Origin: Talaromyces rugulosus
Taxonomy: Eukaryota; Ascomycota; Eurotiomycetes; Eurotiales; Trichocomaceae
Length of the DNA: 64,000 nt
Direction of reading: 5' to 3'
NCBI RefSeq assembly: GCF_013368755.1
Contig: NC_049566.1
Span: 248,001-312,000, forward strand
A program made the position numbers and the translations under genes. The notes below the pieces were generated by a model. The model was given only the letters and a program-made list of their open reading frames with translations. It did not search any database and was not told the origin of the DNA. This document shows positions 33,201 through 46,410 of the stretch, one piece after another (within the stretch, counting starts at the first letter, position 1; each line of letters begins with the position of its first letter).

Positions 33201-34889
33201 ATGGTCGCGAAGCTGAGAACCCTCTCTGGATGCTTGCCTTGTACGCCCTTGTCTAAACCCTGAGCTCGTTGATGATCATGCACTGATTCTTCCAGGCCGC
33301 CGACGTCGAAAGAAATGCGGCGAGGAGAAGCCTCTGTGCGCCGCATGTCGACGCAATGGGATTACGTGCCAATGGCCAACGGTAGAACGCGTTGATGGGC
33401 GTCGTCGACGCCATTGCAAAACGATCACTTCCAAGCGCCCTGTGACGGCTGAATCAGAAGAACCCTCCGGCCAACATTGCGCCTCGCCGCTACTAACGAG
33501 TAGTGTAAAACAATTTCACGCCGTTTTTGAAGGACGAGGCTCTCTTCTGGTTGACTACTGTTTAATTCATTTCCTCCCTTCTCAATATCACCAAGCTGCT
33601 GATGGCAAATCGATCGTGGACCTCTCTTACTTGTGTTACATGTGCTTGGACTCACCCGCCCTTCTAAATGCCGTTGCTGCTTGTGCCACAATTGACCTTT
33701 CTAGAGATGCCAATGGCCAGGAGGAGTCGGCACGGAGGCTTTATATGATGGCAATGTCTGAGATATCGACAGGGATTGCCCGCAAATCCTTAACTGGGAC
33801 AGAGGATCACCTCTTGGCAGCCGTAATCTGGCTATGTGTTTTCGAGGTTGGAATTAATCCTTTGTTATTTTTTAATGCAGAAAATTGACGTCAGCTTAGA
33901 AATCTTGTGCCCGCGGACGCGAACACAGCGCAATACATGCTGCCGCCTTGCGCAGGATCTTGCTTTTGCGTGAACCCATGAACCCCGAACATGTTTCCAC
34001 GGCAGAACTCATTTGGGAACGGATGTGTGTGGAGTCTTATATTTATCATAGCGCCGTAACGACTCTCTTTGATTGCCAACCGGATCTTGTGAATGATACT
34101 TTTGCGGTTCTGGAGAAATTCCAAGGCGGTATGTCTCCATGGCCAAGCACTGGAAACGACCGACAAGAATCCATGTCAACGGTGTCATCTATTCAATCTC
34201 CTGTGCTTGGGGCTCCGTATCACATGTTCCTGGCTCTCATGGAAGGAATCAGGCTTGTTCGCACGGGGAGTCCTTCTTCTCAGGATAATTTGATGTTTGC
34301 ATGGTCATACTATCATAACGTCAGCCACATGCAGTCCGCGCTTGATACAGTTTACACCTATTATGAGGATCCACGGAGATGGATTGGAAGACTGTATGCG
34401 ACCGCGATTCGCCTATTATTTCTTTATTTTATCTCCTGCGGGCAGAATAACTGTCAGGAAAAGTCTAGATTGCTTCTGTGCTACGCAGAAATGCAATGCA
34501 CCTTTGACGAAGCCAGAAAACTTCTCATAGCCACAGAAGGCGAAATTGACAGAACTTGGGGTAAGTTCTTTTTATGGCCCCTAGCAGTCATCGGTGCCAT
34601 GGTATGCAACGAAAGCGACATTGCTCTAGTGCGGAACTGGCTGGATCGTGTCCTTAAAAGAGGTAATAGCAGCGGTGTTATTATCATCAAAGAGGTTTTA
34701 GAGCAGCGGGTATGGCAACATTCAAAGAATGAATGGCTCGAGAATGCCAGTTCATTCTATGCCCCAGGCCTTTCAATTATGCTCGACACCAATATAATGA
34801 ACGCTACTGCAGCTAATCTGGTTCGAAATGTCTCAGATCAGCCTTTTGCCTCGACCTATAAAACTTGGCCAGGCGATGACGTGAAATGA
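33201..34889 (+). CDS. Zn2Cys6 transcription factor (Fungal_trans_2 type)
   Basis: Three exons: 33201-33240, 33296-33846 and 33900-34889 (526 residues). The 40-base first exon carries the first two cysteines. Splicing creates Cys14 across the junction, giving SGCLPCRRRRKKCGEEKPLC with Cys11, 14, 21, 28, 31 and 38, a perfect binuclear cluster. The second intron (33847-33899) joins WLCVFE to a run ending HAAALRRILLLREP. The C-terminal half resembles the DUF3468/Fungal_trans_2 region (LGAPYHMFLALMEGIRL, TWGKFFLWPLAVIGAMVC). No target is inferable. It is divergent from the phospholipase D-like gene, 876 bases apart. Confidence 0.82.
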
Positions 34890-35617
34890 ATCGACAATTG
34901 ATGATAAGGGGGGAAAAAACAGGTTAATGTGATTTGATGGAACGCATTATCAGTACAAACTTACTACTTGAATTATACCGTTACTTGTTCAGTTACTGGA
35001 TTATCACTCCCGGACCTGTTTGCAATGGTCTCTTCGTACCCTGGAAAAATTCCAAATTCGGGCTCGATTTGGCCGGTACCGTCCATGTTTAATCGTCATT
35101 TTCCGGTCTCCAGTGATCTTGCGCGGCTTCAAGGCCCCTTCGGTTGAATGGGACACAACTTGTATTTTCTTGGGAAATTGGTTACACTATTCGAAGACAC
35201 TATCCTCAGTATCCTCACCTGGTTTGCGGGGATTGATATCTTTTCATGAAGTGGGGCAACTGCTTAGGTGGACTACGTCACTATGGTTAAGCAGTAGATT
35301 CTTCCTGGTAGCAATTTTAGATCCTTCAGACATTAAACGATGTCGGGGCAAGTTTTAGCTAGTCGGTGCCATACGAGTTCACGCTAGATAGTACATAATA
35401 TTCTAATAAAACGCCGAAAGGAGTGATGTATTGATTCCTCAATGCCTAGAACAAATAACGAAGGGTGAAAAAAGAGTATGTAGTAAATACAAAATGATGC
35501 AATAATGGATATGGACATAGAAGATAGTATCTCAAAGTATCTCGAATGAATATTTGACAATTGGGAACGGGTATATAGGTATAGATCAATGGTAGAGTTG
35601 ACTAACCCTGCACGTTG
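34890..35617. other. Convergent intergenic region
   Basis: 3' flanks of two convergent regulator genes. The plus open frame at 35020-35358 has no domain or start context. Confidence 0.55.
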
Positions 35618-37172
35618 TCAAAGGAAAAGCCTCAGATGTCTGTCTATAATTCGTAAAGATTCAGACATTCCCTCCAACGTTCGCACTGGATAATCGCTTT
35701 GGTAGTCGGCTATCGCAGCCTCGATGATGCATTTCGTGATGGGATCTGTGTTGGCCACCCATGCTACCATGAGAGCAAGAATATTACAACTAGCCCCCAG
35801 GGGTCTGTAATCATGGGACTCGTCGCATAAAACTAGAATTTTATTCACCAGGTCCATTGATTCGGACTTGTATCTGAGGTTCCCTGGGTCCAATGCTTTC
35901 AACATGCAATTGAAGACTGTGACGATGACCAGTCCTAGGGAATATATGCGTTGATGGTTTGCGTGAAGAAATCGAGAACGGTTGTGGGCTGGGATCGCGT
36001 TGACTTCATCGTAGTTGGACTGCATTTTATTCACAATTTCCCACGAGGCTTCGTAAATTGGCTTCATTTCCTCGAAAAGCGCTGAAATCTCATGTTGATC
36101 TATTGCACTTCGTGCGCGCTGCATAAAGCATGGAACACGCGAGAACATGAACATTAAGCGGCCCTCTGGAACATGTGAATCGTAATGGCTACCGACAATG
36201 CTTTCCCATTCATACGGAGTTAAATCAATTCTATCGTTCCACAGACCTTCGAAGAGCTGTTTATTTGGTTAGCGTATAAACGAGGCAATCATGGGAGAAA
36301 ACACCTAGGAACCACATACAACAGGACCACGTAAAGAAAGGATTAATTTGGCTTCAAAATCATTTTGAGGGGTAGTATACTGTCGGGCTTTGAGTATTTT
36401 TGCAGCTCCTTCGCAATGCCCTGTAAAGGAACTTCCCCCTGTGCCAATAAAAGCCTAGCCGACAATAAGTGGTTAGTACGCGACTTAATTCATGCGAATC
36501 GGCGATTGCGTACCTGACATATCAATAGCATCATAACTGCGCAGAGTGTCTCAGGGCTCGAAGCCTTTACAGGATCATCCAAGCAGACCCTCAGCATGCG
36601 AAGGGCGTGAGAATATTTCGTTAATGCTTCGACGGATATATCTTTGTAGACACAAAAGCTGGAATGGGCAGCACAAACAGCATAGACGGATGCGTCTAAC
36701 GCTTCATTGGTGCCTAGTCTCTGAGGAACCTCGGCCAAAAAACCGCCATAGTTCCAAACCAGGTTGTATCTCAAATCAGTAGAAGGTTTGAGCGTTTGGA
36801 CAAAGACGCTCGTCAGGAAAGTCAGTTCGTTCGAGGGGGGCAAGAAGATAGTTCTAGCTGCTCTCCCGGCCGCTGATATGGCGGAGGCCGCTGCATAATC
36901 CGGAGATTCCTGCTTCGGTATAATACTTCGTTCGTCGTCCGTTTCCGGGCTCTTCGTGAAACGACGTTCTTCCTTAAATTTGAACCTCCGCTCCCCTGAA
37001 CCGACGCACAAGATATCTAATCGGAGGCATCGAGAGCAAGCCGGTTTTTTCTCATCGCACTGGGAGTTGGTCAGTAAACAGTGGTCAGGGGCGTTATAAT
37101 AACAGATGATGGTACCTTTTTCTTTTGCTTGCGGCAGCCCTCACATGCACGGCCTGTGGGTACGCCCGGCAT
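35618..37172 (-). CDS. Zn2Cys6 transcription factor
   Basis: Four exons on the minus strand: 37172-37116, 37059-36514, 36454-36320 and 36256-35618 (458 residues). All introns are 56-63 bp and in phase 0. The first splice completes the zinc cluster: RACEGCRKQKKK joined to CDEKKPACSRC, with Cys10, 13, 20, 27, 30 and 37. The middle holds a Fungal_trans_2-like region (LDASVYAVCAAHSSFCVYKD, LFEGLWNDRIDLTPYEWESI). No coiled coil is obvious. Its targets are unknown; it is convergent with the regulator at 33201-34889. Confidence 0.82.
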
Positions 37173-37606
37173 TCTCGAAAGGGGGTCTAGACTTTTAAAG
37201 CCGTTGCAGAAAGGAGAATACGAGTAGCTGTTAACCTGGATTATCCAAGCACGGAGAGGACGCAGTGCAAAAAAGTCAAACCAGTAGTTCAGTCATTAAA
37301 TCGTAAAGAATTGCGGTGGTGTAAATATAGCCAGGTATGATAAGAAATGAGAAAGTATGGTGATGGTGCTGACATGTGTGGCTGTGACGGTAGAAAGCTG
37401 AATAGTCTAGAAGCGCGCTAAACCCCAATTGCAACCAACCGGCGAGAAAACTATGCTTAAAAATGAAGCGCAGGGATTGGCGTTGTCCAATCACGTCGAT
37501 CAGGGTGGAAACGCCAAGAAATATCTAAAAACAGACATCCCAGATCGCCCCCAACAGGATGAAATGAAAGACAAGTCAACAATAATAACAATGCAAAGGA
37601 AAGACA
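37173..37606. other. Intergenic 0.4 kb
   Basis: Promoter side of the Zn2Cys6 gene and 3' side of the tubby-like gene. No supported gene. Confidence 0.5.
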
Positions 37607-38350
37607 TTATGTAGAGGTCGCTGCAACAGTAGTACTGGCCATGAGATTGATGTACTGGGCCATTGCTAACCCCGTCGCGATAAGCTCATTTCTGACAGCT
37701 GAATTGTTTTCAACCGCGTGGCCAAAGAACTGGATTTGAGACCCTCGTTTGCAACTATAGTATGCGGATGATATCTTCACAAGGGGCATGGTATTTTCAT
37801 CGACGCAATCCAAATCAAATGTCTTCCAGTGACTATTGCTCTTCCACGTCAATGTTTGTTGTAGTGCAGCCGATTCGTATGTTGCAGTATAAGAAAACTT
37901 CTTCATAGAAATCGTGAGTTTTTCTCCGTGAATGAAGACGTCTACCTTGGGCCGTAACGTATGGAATTCAACTGTGGCCAGCTCGGTATCTGGCGAAGAT
38001 GTTGCCCTTAGGATCATGTGTGGTTTCCTGAGCTTAGTTTTCACCGTATAGAGAGGTGTGTCTTGGTTGTTGATATCGCTGATGTGAAAGTTGTTACACA
38101 ACCAGTTGGTGGCTTGAAGTTGGAATGTGTGACACGGAGCTTGCCCATGATATGGCTGAGGTGGGAACTTGGAGGCCTCTTGGTCTTGGTCACCGTGGTT
38201 TGAATAGGGCGGCGGCGGTTGTTCGTTCTCTTCATGACTGGCCCGATGCTGTTTCGTGTTAGGCCCCTTGAGCTTCTAGAAGTAACTAATATGTTTATCA
38301 ATTGAGCATACCAAATCTTTCTCACTTTTCTTGCCAAGTATTGTCGACAT
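37607..38350 (-). CDS. Tubby/scramblase-like fold protein, unknown function
   Basis: Two exons: 38350-38312 and 38248-37607, giving 226 residues. The intron (38249-38311, 63 bp) has a CTAAC branch site 10 bases before its CAG; a 36 bp alternative ending in TAG at 38276 is less likely. A Pro/Gln-rich, PPPPYS-containing N-terminus (about residues 20-55) precedes a compact beta-rich domain: NWLCNNFHISDINNQDTPLY, KLRKPHMILRATSS, VEFHTLRPKVDVFIHGEKL, and a C-terminal helix with ELIATGLAMAQYINLMAST. The layout resembles fungal proteins with a tubby C-terminal-like/LURP-one/scramblase-type barrel, which is inferred from pattern only. No signal peptide. Confidence 0.62.
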
Positions 38351-38985
38351 GTTTGCGGTGGGTGAGCTAATTGGTAAATGTGTCCTTGTTATCGATGGGA
38401 CAAAGGACGCAGTGGTGAATTTTTTGTTGGTGCTTGCATTACAGGTAAAGGCTCATTGATCTATACTTATAGCTGGTAGACAAATGGTGTATCTGCAGCT
38501 AGCTGTCTGTGATTGGGGTTTAATCCCGATTGGGTCAAATGTAGCGCCGGGCGCCCCATTTATTCCATATCGGTAGCGACTTTAGCGAGTGTAGATGACA
38601 TCACAGGGCAGTGGGGCACTGCCCTGGTCCCCAGCCCCGCTCTTGGTGCGACCCACTCGGCGGCCCGTTTTTGCCATTTTGGGACATAAATCGGCAAAAA
38701 AAATACGATACAGCCAATAGGAATAAAATACCGCCATCGCGTTTAGAGTTAATTCATCAATTAGGGTTTCTGCTTTGCGCTCATTCGTTCAGCCAAGGAA
38801 GATGTGGGCCCGTTCGACCGCTTTGGGAGTGACGTCGCGCTCTGCCCTCACCCCTGCAAAATATTTTTAGTATATATACAATGAATCTTGTTCAATAAAT
38901 CTTTGCAGAATTCCAATCGCACATCGCAAAGGGCAATTGTTTCAATTGTTTCCATTGTTTCGGGACGCTCATTTCACCTGCCAAA
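38351..38985. other. Divergent promoter region
   Basis: Shared upstream DNA of the tubby-like gene and the RTA1-like gene. A TATATATACAATG stretch near 38872-38884 may be the TATA element of the RTA1-like gene. Confidence 0.5.
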
Positions 38986-40110
38986 ATGGCCACAGATATT
39001 TCGAATTACTATATGTACCAGCCCCAACATGTGGTGCCTGCAGTGTTTGCTGCTTTAATTGGCATATCTTTATTGCTACACGTATATCAAAACTTGTAAG
39101 TTGGCGGATAATCCTCCGCCAATATTGTTGCTGATGCCTGCCCATCTAGCCGCTACAATTTCTGGAGGGTTACTTTTTTCATGGCCTGGGGAGGCCTTGT
39201 CTTCTTGATAGGCTGGATCGCTCGGGTCGTCTCAAGTTACCACACCGACAACCTCAACCTATACATTGTCCAGACAATATTCATCTATGCTGGCCCTCCA
39301 ATCTACTCGGCCGCTGCGTATAATATTGTCGGTCGTCTGATGAACTATCTGCCTATGTACGCGCCTCTCAATCCAAACCGTGTCCTGATCACGTTTGTCT
39401 ACTTGGGTGCTCTCGTCGAGGCCTTGACAGCGGCCGGCGCAGCCAAAATGTCTGCCGCAGGCGATGATTTGTCGCGCATCAAGAGTGGCGGCACCCTTAT
39501 GGCCGTCGCACTTGTTCTCCAGGCCGTTGTTGAGTTGGCACTGGTCTCGCTGGTCGGTCTTATCCATTTCCGCTTCTCTCGCAGCGGCTCCGAAATCCCG
39601 CCGAATGTGAAAAAACTCTTTATAACCCTTTACGGAACGTCAACATTGGTTATTGTGCGCTGCATCTGCCGAGCCATTGAATCGTTTACTCTTTTCGGAG
39701 AGATTGAAAAGGGCGCCAAACATTACGGCTACATCCTGGCCCACGAGTGGTACATCTTCGCCTTTGAAGCTGTACCAATGGTCCTTTTTACATTTTGGCT
39801 CAACGTATTCCACACGGCCCACTTCTTACCCCGTCAAAAGACTCGCTATCTCGACTTGGACGGAAAGACCGAGCGCCTGGGCCCCGGCTGGATTGATCGG
39901 CGATCCACGTGGGAAACCTTTGCTGACCCGTTTGACCTGGGGGGGATCTTTGCAGGAAAACCCAATCACGAGAGTTTTTGGTTGAGCCCAGAGAAATGGC
40001 CTGTTGCCCAAGATGGCAGTTTCGCTATGGGAACTACCTCGAATGTGGCGGGCGGCCAGATAAACAAATCACCCGAAGAAGGTCAAATTCTCTCCATGAC
40101 ACATGCATAG
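38986..40110 (+). CDS. RTA1-like membrane protein
   Basis: Two exons, 38986-39095 and 39150-40110, give 356 residues. The 54 bp intron splits Phe37 in QNLFRYNFW, and both sides match the family. RTA1/RTM1/RSB1-type proteins have seven transmembrane helices and have been linked to lipid translocation and resistance to toxic lipids or azoles. Visible segments: YYMYQPQHVVPAVFAALIG (TM1), FFMAWGGLVFLIGWIARVV (TM2), FIYAGPPIYSAAAYNIVGRL, VIVRCICRAIESF with the family arginine, and HEWYIFAFEAVPMVLFTFWL. The C-terminal tail (about 75 residues) is hydrophilic. Start at ATG 38986, which sits just ahead of the first helix. Confidence 0.92.
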
Positions 40111-40733
40111 TATCTATGAGTTTGATCCATTGCCTTATTATAATGTTTTTTTTTTTTTGAAGCGCGTTTTCAATGTTGTACTAATCGCATGTATTATACC
40201 TTATAGAAATTTGCTTATTTTGTTAAAATAGTGTCATTTGTTGACATGTTCACATTGATGCATATCAAATTTAATAGCACACGTAGTCTGGTATGATTAA
40301 ATGAATTGATCTCGGTATTATGTCACTTAGTACTGGTCTAATTAAATGTTTAAATAGTCAAATGTTCAGACGTTACTCCCGAGCAACTAGTATATATAAA
40401 CATTTGAAGTTGACACTGGAACATCTCCAACTTTGCAAATTGAAGTTGATCCTACTGTGGATAGACTTCATAGCTGGCATATGGGCATATAGTCTTTCAG
40501 GCCTCGCTTTAAATATCGGTATACATTCCTTCGGCCCAAAGGTACCTGAGACGCGCGACCAGATACGTAGGGACTACGCTAATTCCAAAACGGAATAAAC
40601 CCGAACGGGATCATAGACTAGATCGTAAACGGACTAGTTCAGAATCCAGGCTACGATATTAATGACGGACAGTCAAACCTGAACCGCCTAGTATTATCAT
40701 TATTGACGACAGAGCATCAATTTATATTTACCA
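40111..40733. other. Intergenic 0.6 kb
   Basis: A T13 run (40146-40158) lies near the RTA1 gene end. The rest is AT-rich promoter-like DNA for the next regulator. The open frame at 40320-40598 has no support. Confidence 0.5.
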
Positions 40734-41998
40734 ATGTCGCGAAGGACCCACAAAAAATCCAGAAATGGATGCAGACAGTGCAAAACTCGGCATATGAAGG
40801 TAGCGTTTTCTACCTAACATACTGTATCGCTAGGATACTCAACAAAGTTTATGGTGCAAAGTGCGATGAAACACGTCCAGTCTGTCTCAATTGCTCGACA
40901 ACAGACCGCGATTGTCTCTACCCCGATAGATTTATCAGATTTGGTGATGCAAGATCAGGAAGAGCAGACTCTGACGCAGTCGAGAGGTCGACCAGCCGAA
41001 GTTCCCCGGAGCGTAACGAAATCTCGTTTCCTCCGCTGTCACCAAACCAGATAGGCGAAGACACGATAAACATGGCCCACCTCGAACTATTCAATCACCT
41101 GGTCAATGGAGACTGGGAGGGTTTTGGTATCAGCAGAGCAACATTCGTTCCGATAGCGATTCGCAACGCAGACACTGCTCCTTATCTCATGTATGAAATG
41201 TTAGCCTTGTCGGCGCAACATCTGAGTCTGGTTTCCCCCGCACGAGAGGAGTATTACAAAAATCAAGCCATGCGGTTACAGAACCGTTCCATCACACTGT
41301 TCAATGCCACGATCGCTCGCGAAAAAGTCACGCCAGACAACTGTATACATTTCTTCCTATTCTCGTCTGCCCTGGGGACGCATCATTTCTGCAATGTTGT
41401 GCGGAATTCGGAAGGGGATTTTGGAACCTTTATTACATCTTTAGTCGACTCGCTAAATTTGTATCAAGGATTACGAGCTGTAGTCGGGTCAGAGTGGCAC
41501 ATTGTATCTGATTCGGAATTGAAACCGGTACTGCAGGCTGGAAAGGAAGCACTCATGAGTTTCCTTGAAGATGGGAATTACCAACCCAAAGAGATCGAGT
41601 CGAAACGCCTGATGCAACTTTTGGAGGATCCCTTGGATCAGCTAGATTCAACAGCAGTCGAAGCAAACCAACACGCAATAAATGTATTCGACTGCCTTTT
41701 GCATTACCATCGCAGGAACCAAAGAAACGAAAATAGTCTCAGAGGCCTTTTTGGATGGCCCGCATTGGTGAAGAAAGAGTTCAAAGATCAATTGATTCGC
41801 CTTAGCCCTAAGACACTGATAATACTTGCGCATTACGCGGTTCTGTTGTATTACCAGCGCCAATTGTGGCTGCTAAGTGACGGCGGGGGGTTACTCATTC
41901 GCTCTATCTATCAAAACATAGATAGCTATTGGCTGGGATGGTTACAATGGCCCAATAGAGAAATATCTAGCGATATCGAGATGACTAACGATAAATAG
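40734..41998 (+). CDS. Zn2Cys6 transcription factor, short type
   Basis: Two exons, 40734-40799 and 40862-41998 (400 residues). The first exon is in another frame from the long open frame and is easily missed. It reads MSRRTHKKSRNGCRQCKTRH, then splices (intron 40800-40861) to KCDETRPVCLNCSTTDRDC. This gives the complete cluster Cys13, 16, 23, 30, 33 and 40. The basic stretch before the cluster (SRRTHKKSRNGC) is typical of this subgroup. The rest has the short acidic-helical C-terminal region seen in about 400-residue Zn2Cys6 proteins (YLMYEMLALSAQHLSLV). Target unknown. Confidence 0.82.
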
Positions 41999-42239
41999 AA
42001 TTCAAGATTTTGGTTATTGACTGTTTGCAAGAAAAAAGCCACACCGTAGGGCTAGTTATCCTAATCGTAATTTAAGGACCCCCGAAAAAAAGGATCATGC
42101 ATGTACAAGTCACGTAGACAGGGTAAGGATTATTTCGGTATGTCTATTCGAAATCCCAAAAAAGTCTCTCTTTATGATCTATCCGATGATTCCCAGTCAT
42201 TAGGAAATAATAACCCCTTTAATTATTTCTCCGAATTAT

Positions 42240-43595
42240 CTATTTCCTGGTAAATGTGGTGTATCTAGGATCGAAATATTCCTCCCGGGACTGACTTGAA
42301 CATGGAGAAATGGTTGGCTGACCCTGAATCTCACTATACTCTGTTGCGGCTATTCGGCTACCTTTTGATATTCGCCGTATATCTCTGAGCTGTACTCCAT
42401 GATTTGAGCTATTGCTGTTGTTATGGTATTTATTTGGTCGTAAATAGGACTCGCGACCTTGCGATGAGCGGCTGATCAGAATATTTAAAGCCGGGAGACA
42501 AGCGCATATGAGACCGACCGCTCCTTCGGCATTTCTATTAAAATAATTATCAGAACGTTGTCAAGTTTCGTTCAAGCAAGGCACCTACCCTGTAAGGACC
42601 ACCTTCGTAAACACCATCGTTTGGTCCGGAGACTCTCCTTCCTGTATAATCATAACTAGTCGATACAGGCTAAATCCAGTCAAGTCCTCCCGCACTCAAT
42701 AACCCAATGACTTTCAGTTTCTTCTCCATTCGCATATGAAGTGACCAGGTCAATGGCAGAGGAAGAATCAGGATCGCAAGATCGGTTACAAGGCTCACAA
42801 CTGAGTCAGCCATAATGACCTTTCCCTGATTGAGACATGAGCCACTTGCATCGGCTCCGTTCCAATATTTTGAAACCGGATTGCAGATGCGGGCCTTGAT
42901 TATGAACGCAGGGATATAATAGGCTAAGATGATGGCTAGAATTATGCGTATGACGATGGTCCACTTCCGATATGGCTTGAATACTCGTACTAGTAATGTG
43001 AGCAGAGCGACTTTGACGAATAATGTCATCGGGGCATAGAAAAGCGTTGCTATGTAGGAGATCTAGAGAATGTTACGAATCTTCCCTAGATAGTTGTGTG
43101 TTTCATAGATCTAAGCTTACCTTTAGAAATTTTATCAGCTGCGATTCATAGATCTCCCATTGATAATACCCTCCGCCATTTCTTTCCACTGGGGGAGATT
43201 AGTTGTTGACTTTCGCGGTATTCCAAGGGGGACAAACTCACGAAAGATGCAGGTGATACAATATCCCAGGAAAAGCAGCTTATACTTGATAAGTGTCTGA
43301 AAACCTCGAGCATCCCAGAAGAAAAAACACATACCAATGCTATAAAACTAAAGTCTGTAGCGTTGGGTTAACCATGAGTTCGTTAGCGAAAGGCTGAATC
43401 TCGCTTAAATTCATCAAGACCAAGCTGTTGGCGGAAACGAAACCTGACAAATACACGAAGGGCAAAGACAAGGGAACAGATCGGGATGCATAGACATTGC
43501 GTAACGAGAAGAACGGTTTTGAGGACATCCTTTGGTTGTGAGAAGTTTGGAACCAGTCCGTTGGGGCTAATCATAGCAGGTTCGTCATTCGACAT
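42240..43595 (-). pseudogene. Frameshifted rhodopsin-like (SAT4-type) membrane protein gene
   Basis: Six exon segments are recognisable on the minus strand: 43595-43421, 43354-43335, 43278-43242, 43188-43121, 43062-42589 and 42534-42240. They encode a seven-helix fungal rhodopsin-domain protein: PICSLVFALRVFVRF, LFLGYCITCIF, GGGYYQWEIYESQLIKFLK, SYIATLFYAPMTLFVKVALL, ADSVVSLVTDLAILILPLPL, and a tail with AVGLICACLPALNILIS. Near 42680-42684 the frame breaks: GGL is followed by DWI and a stop, while TGFSLYRLVMIIQEGESPDQ continues in another frame. A net loss of two bases, or gain of one, would explain it. No intron signal is there. The splices on both sides are intact, so the lesion is either recent or a sequencing error. 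The first intron has a weak GTCTTG donor. Confidence 0.72.
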
Positions 43596-44584
43596 TGCGG
43601 CTTCTGACTTAGATCTTTCCCCATCGCATCGTAGGCAGCAGATGAAGTTAAGAAAAAGACGACAGGAGATTCTATAAAGTCCAACGCCAAGGCAATAAGC
43701 CAGTAATCCTGGTCTTGTCGTTGTTAGTTTACTCGTGATAATTGGTATCTCGCCTAGCCGAAGCGAGACACTAAGGATACCAGCACCATGTGGCGCAGGT
43801 TATTACGACCGCAAAGCATCCCGTGTCTTTGTCTCATCCAGAAAGATGAATACGCTAACCAGGGGTCTCGAGACCTTGAAATTAGGAGTTGGTTTTTGCG
43901 ACGCAGACGACCCCGCCTCCCGCCGTGACAGCGCCGCATTTCGCTATCAAACGGCTGTCACAAGCATCTAGAAACCCTTGGTATAAGCCCCCCTTTTTCC
44001 TCTTGAGAGACTTTCTGGTATTATATTCTTGAGCAACAGAATAATTCGTCTTGTTCGCGGTACTCCGATAGTGGTATATCGATCGACGGAGTTTTATCTA
44101 CATAATGAGTAACCCCCCTTTTCTAACAATGATCCTGGTCGTCGTGCAGCATGCTAATCAACTTCCGAGACGCCATCACGCAATGCTTGTTCTCATGGGA
44201 CAAAAAGCTACTTGGTATATCCACACTTAGCTTCTACAAAAAGAAACTCGCATTTAATTACACGCACTAGTAAACCTAGGTACTGCTGGAGAACGGCTCG
44301 TATCATATGAAAATAGAAGCGAATTTCTAATCTAGTGCGGTTTACCAAGAAACCCCTCCCATTAGGCATGCCGGTAATTTACCGTGATTGACAGGACTGG
44401 AGGGGCAGGGATTGGGAAAGGACTAGTTCATCTTACAGAAAGGGTGTCTGTCACCCACAGTTATTCCCTGAAAATTTCTCAACTAACCAATATCAAACTG
44501 TTGGATTTTGTCCAGACTGTGTTTATGGTACTGGTTGTGTCTAACGAATCAAGAGTACCACAACGACAAGAATATAACTTGACA
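43596..44584. other. Intergenic 1 kb
   Basis: Divergent region between the broken membrane-protein gene and the oxidoreductase. The open frames at 43735-43971 have no domain. In-frame sequence continues upstream of 44585 to 44384 but is not conserved-looking. Confidence 0.5.
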
Positions 44585-46008
<1,424 letters not shown>

Positions 46009-46410
46009 GACATTGGATAAGGTGAATAGGTTCAAATGTTGGATGATATTTGCGTGTAACTGCACTCATGTATATTGCATCATTTTATTAACTGATATAT
46101 CCAAGTGCTTTCGTAATATTGTTGCTAGTGGTATATAGGTACTTCAAGCATTGCAAGTGAGATTACATCAATTGATTTAGGTAATACAGCGGAGATAGTA
46201 TAACATTATGCAGCCTTTCCAACCTACCACGGATGTAACTGTTCAAAGAATATTTGAAGGATAGTCTGCGTATACTACAGATCATCTGTTACCTTCTGTT
46301 TACGTGACATATCAACTCTTCAAATGCAATGATCCACTTCTAAGAAACTGGAATCCCATCAGTGATACCGGATATGAGTTTAAAAAAACGGACCAATAAA
46401 CCTGTAGCCA
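46009..46410. other. Intergenic 0.4 kb
   Basis: AT-rich 3' flank, no coding signal. Confidence 0.55.

Noticed and set aside
38276..38311. A 36 bp intron in the tubby-like gene
   Set aside because: Too short for a fungal intron; the 63 bp version (38249-38311) has a proper branch site and also keeps frame.
40703..40861. Unspliced N-terminus of the regulator at 40.7 kb
   Set aside because: It lacks an ATG and the first two zinc-cluster cysteines; the alternative frame supplies both.
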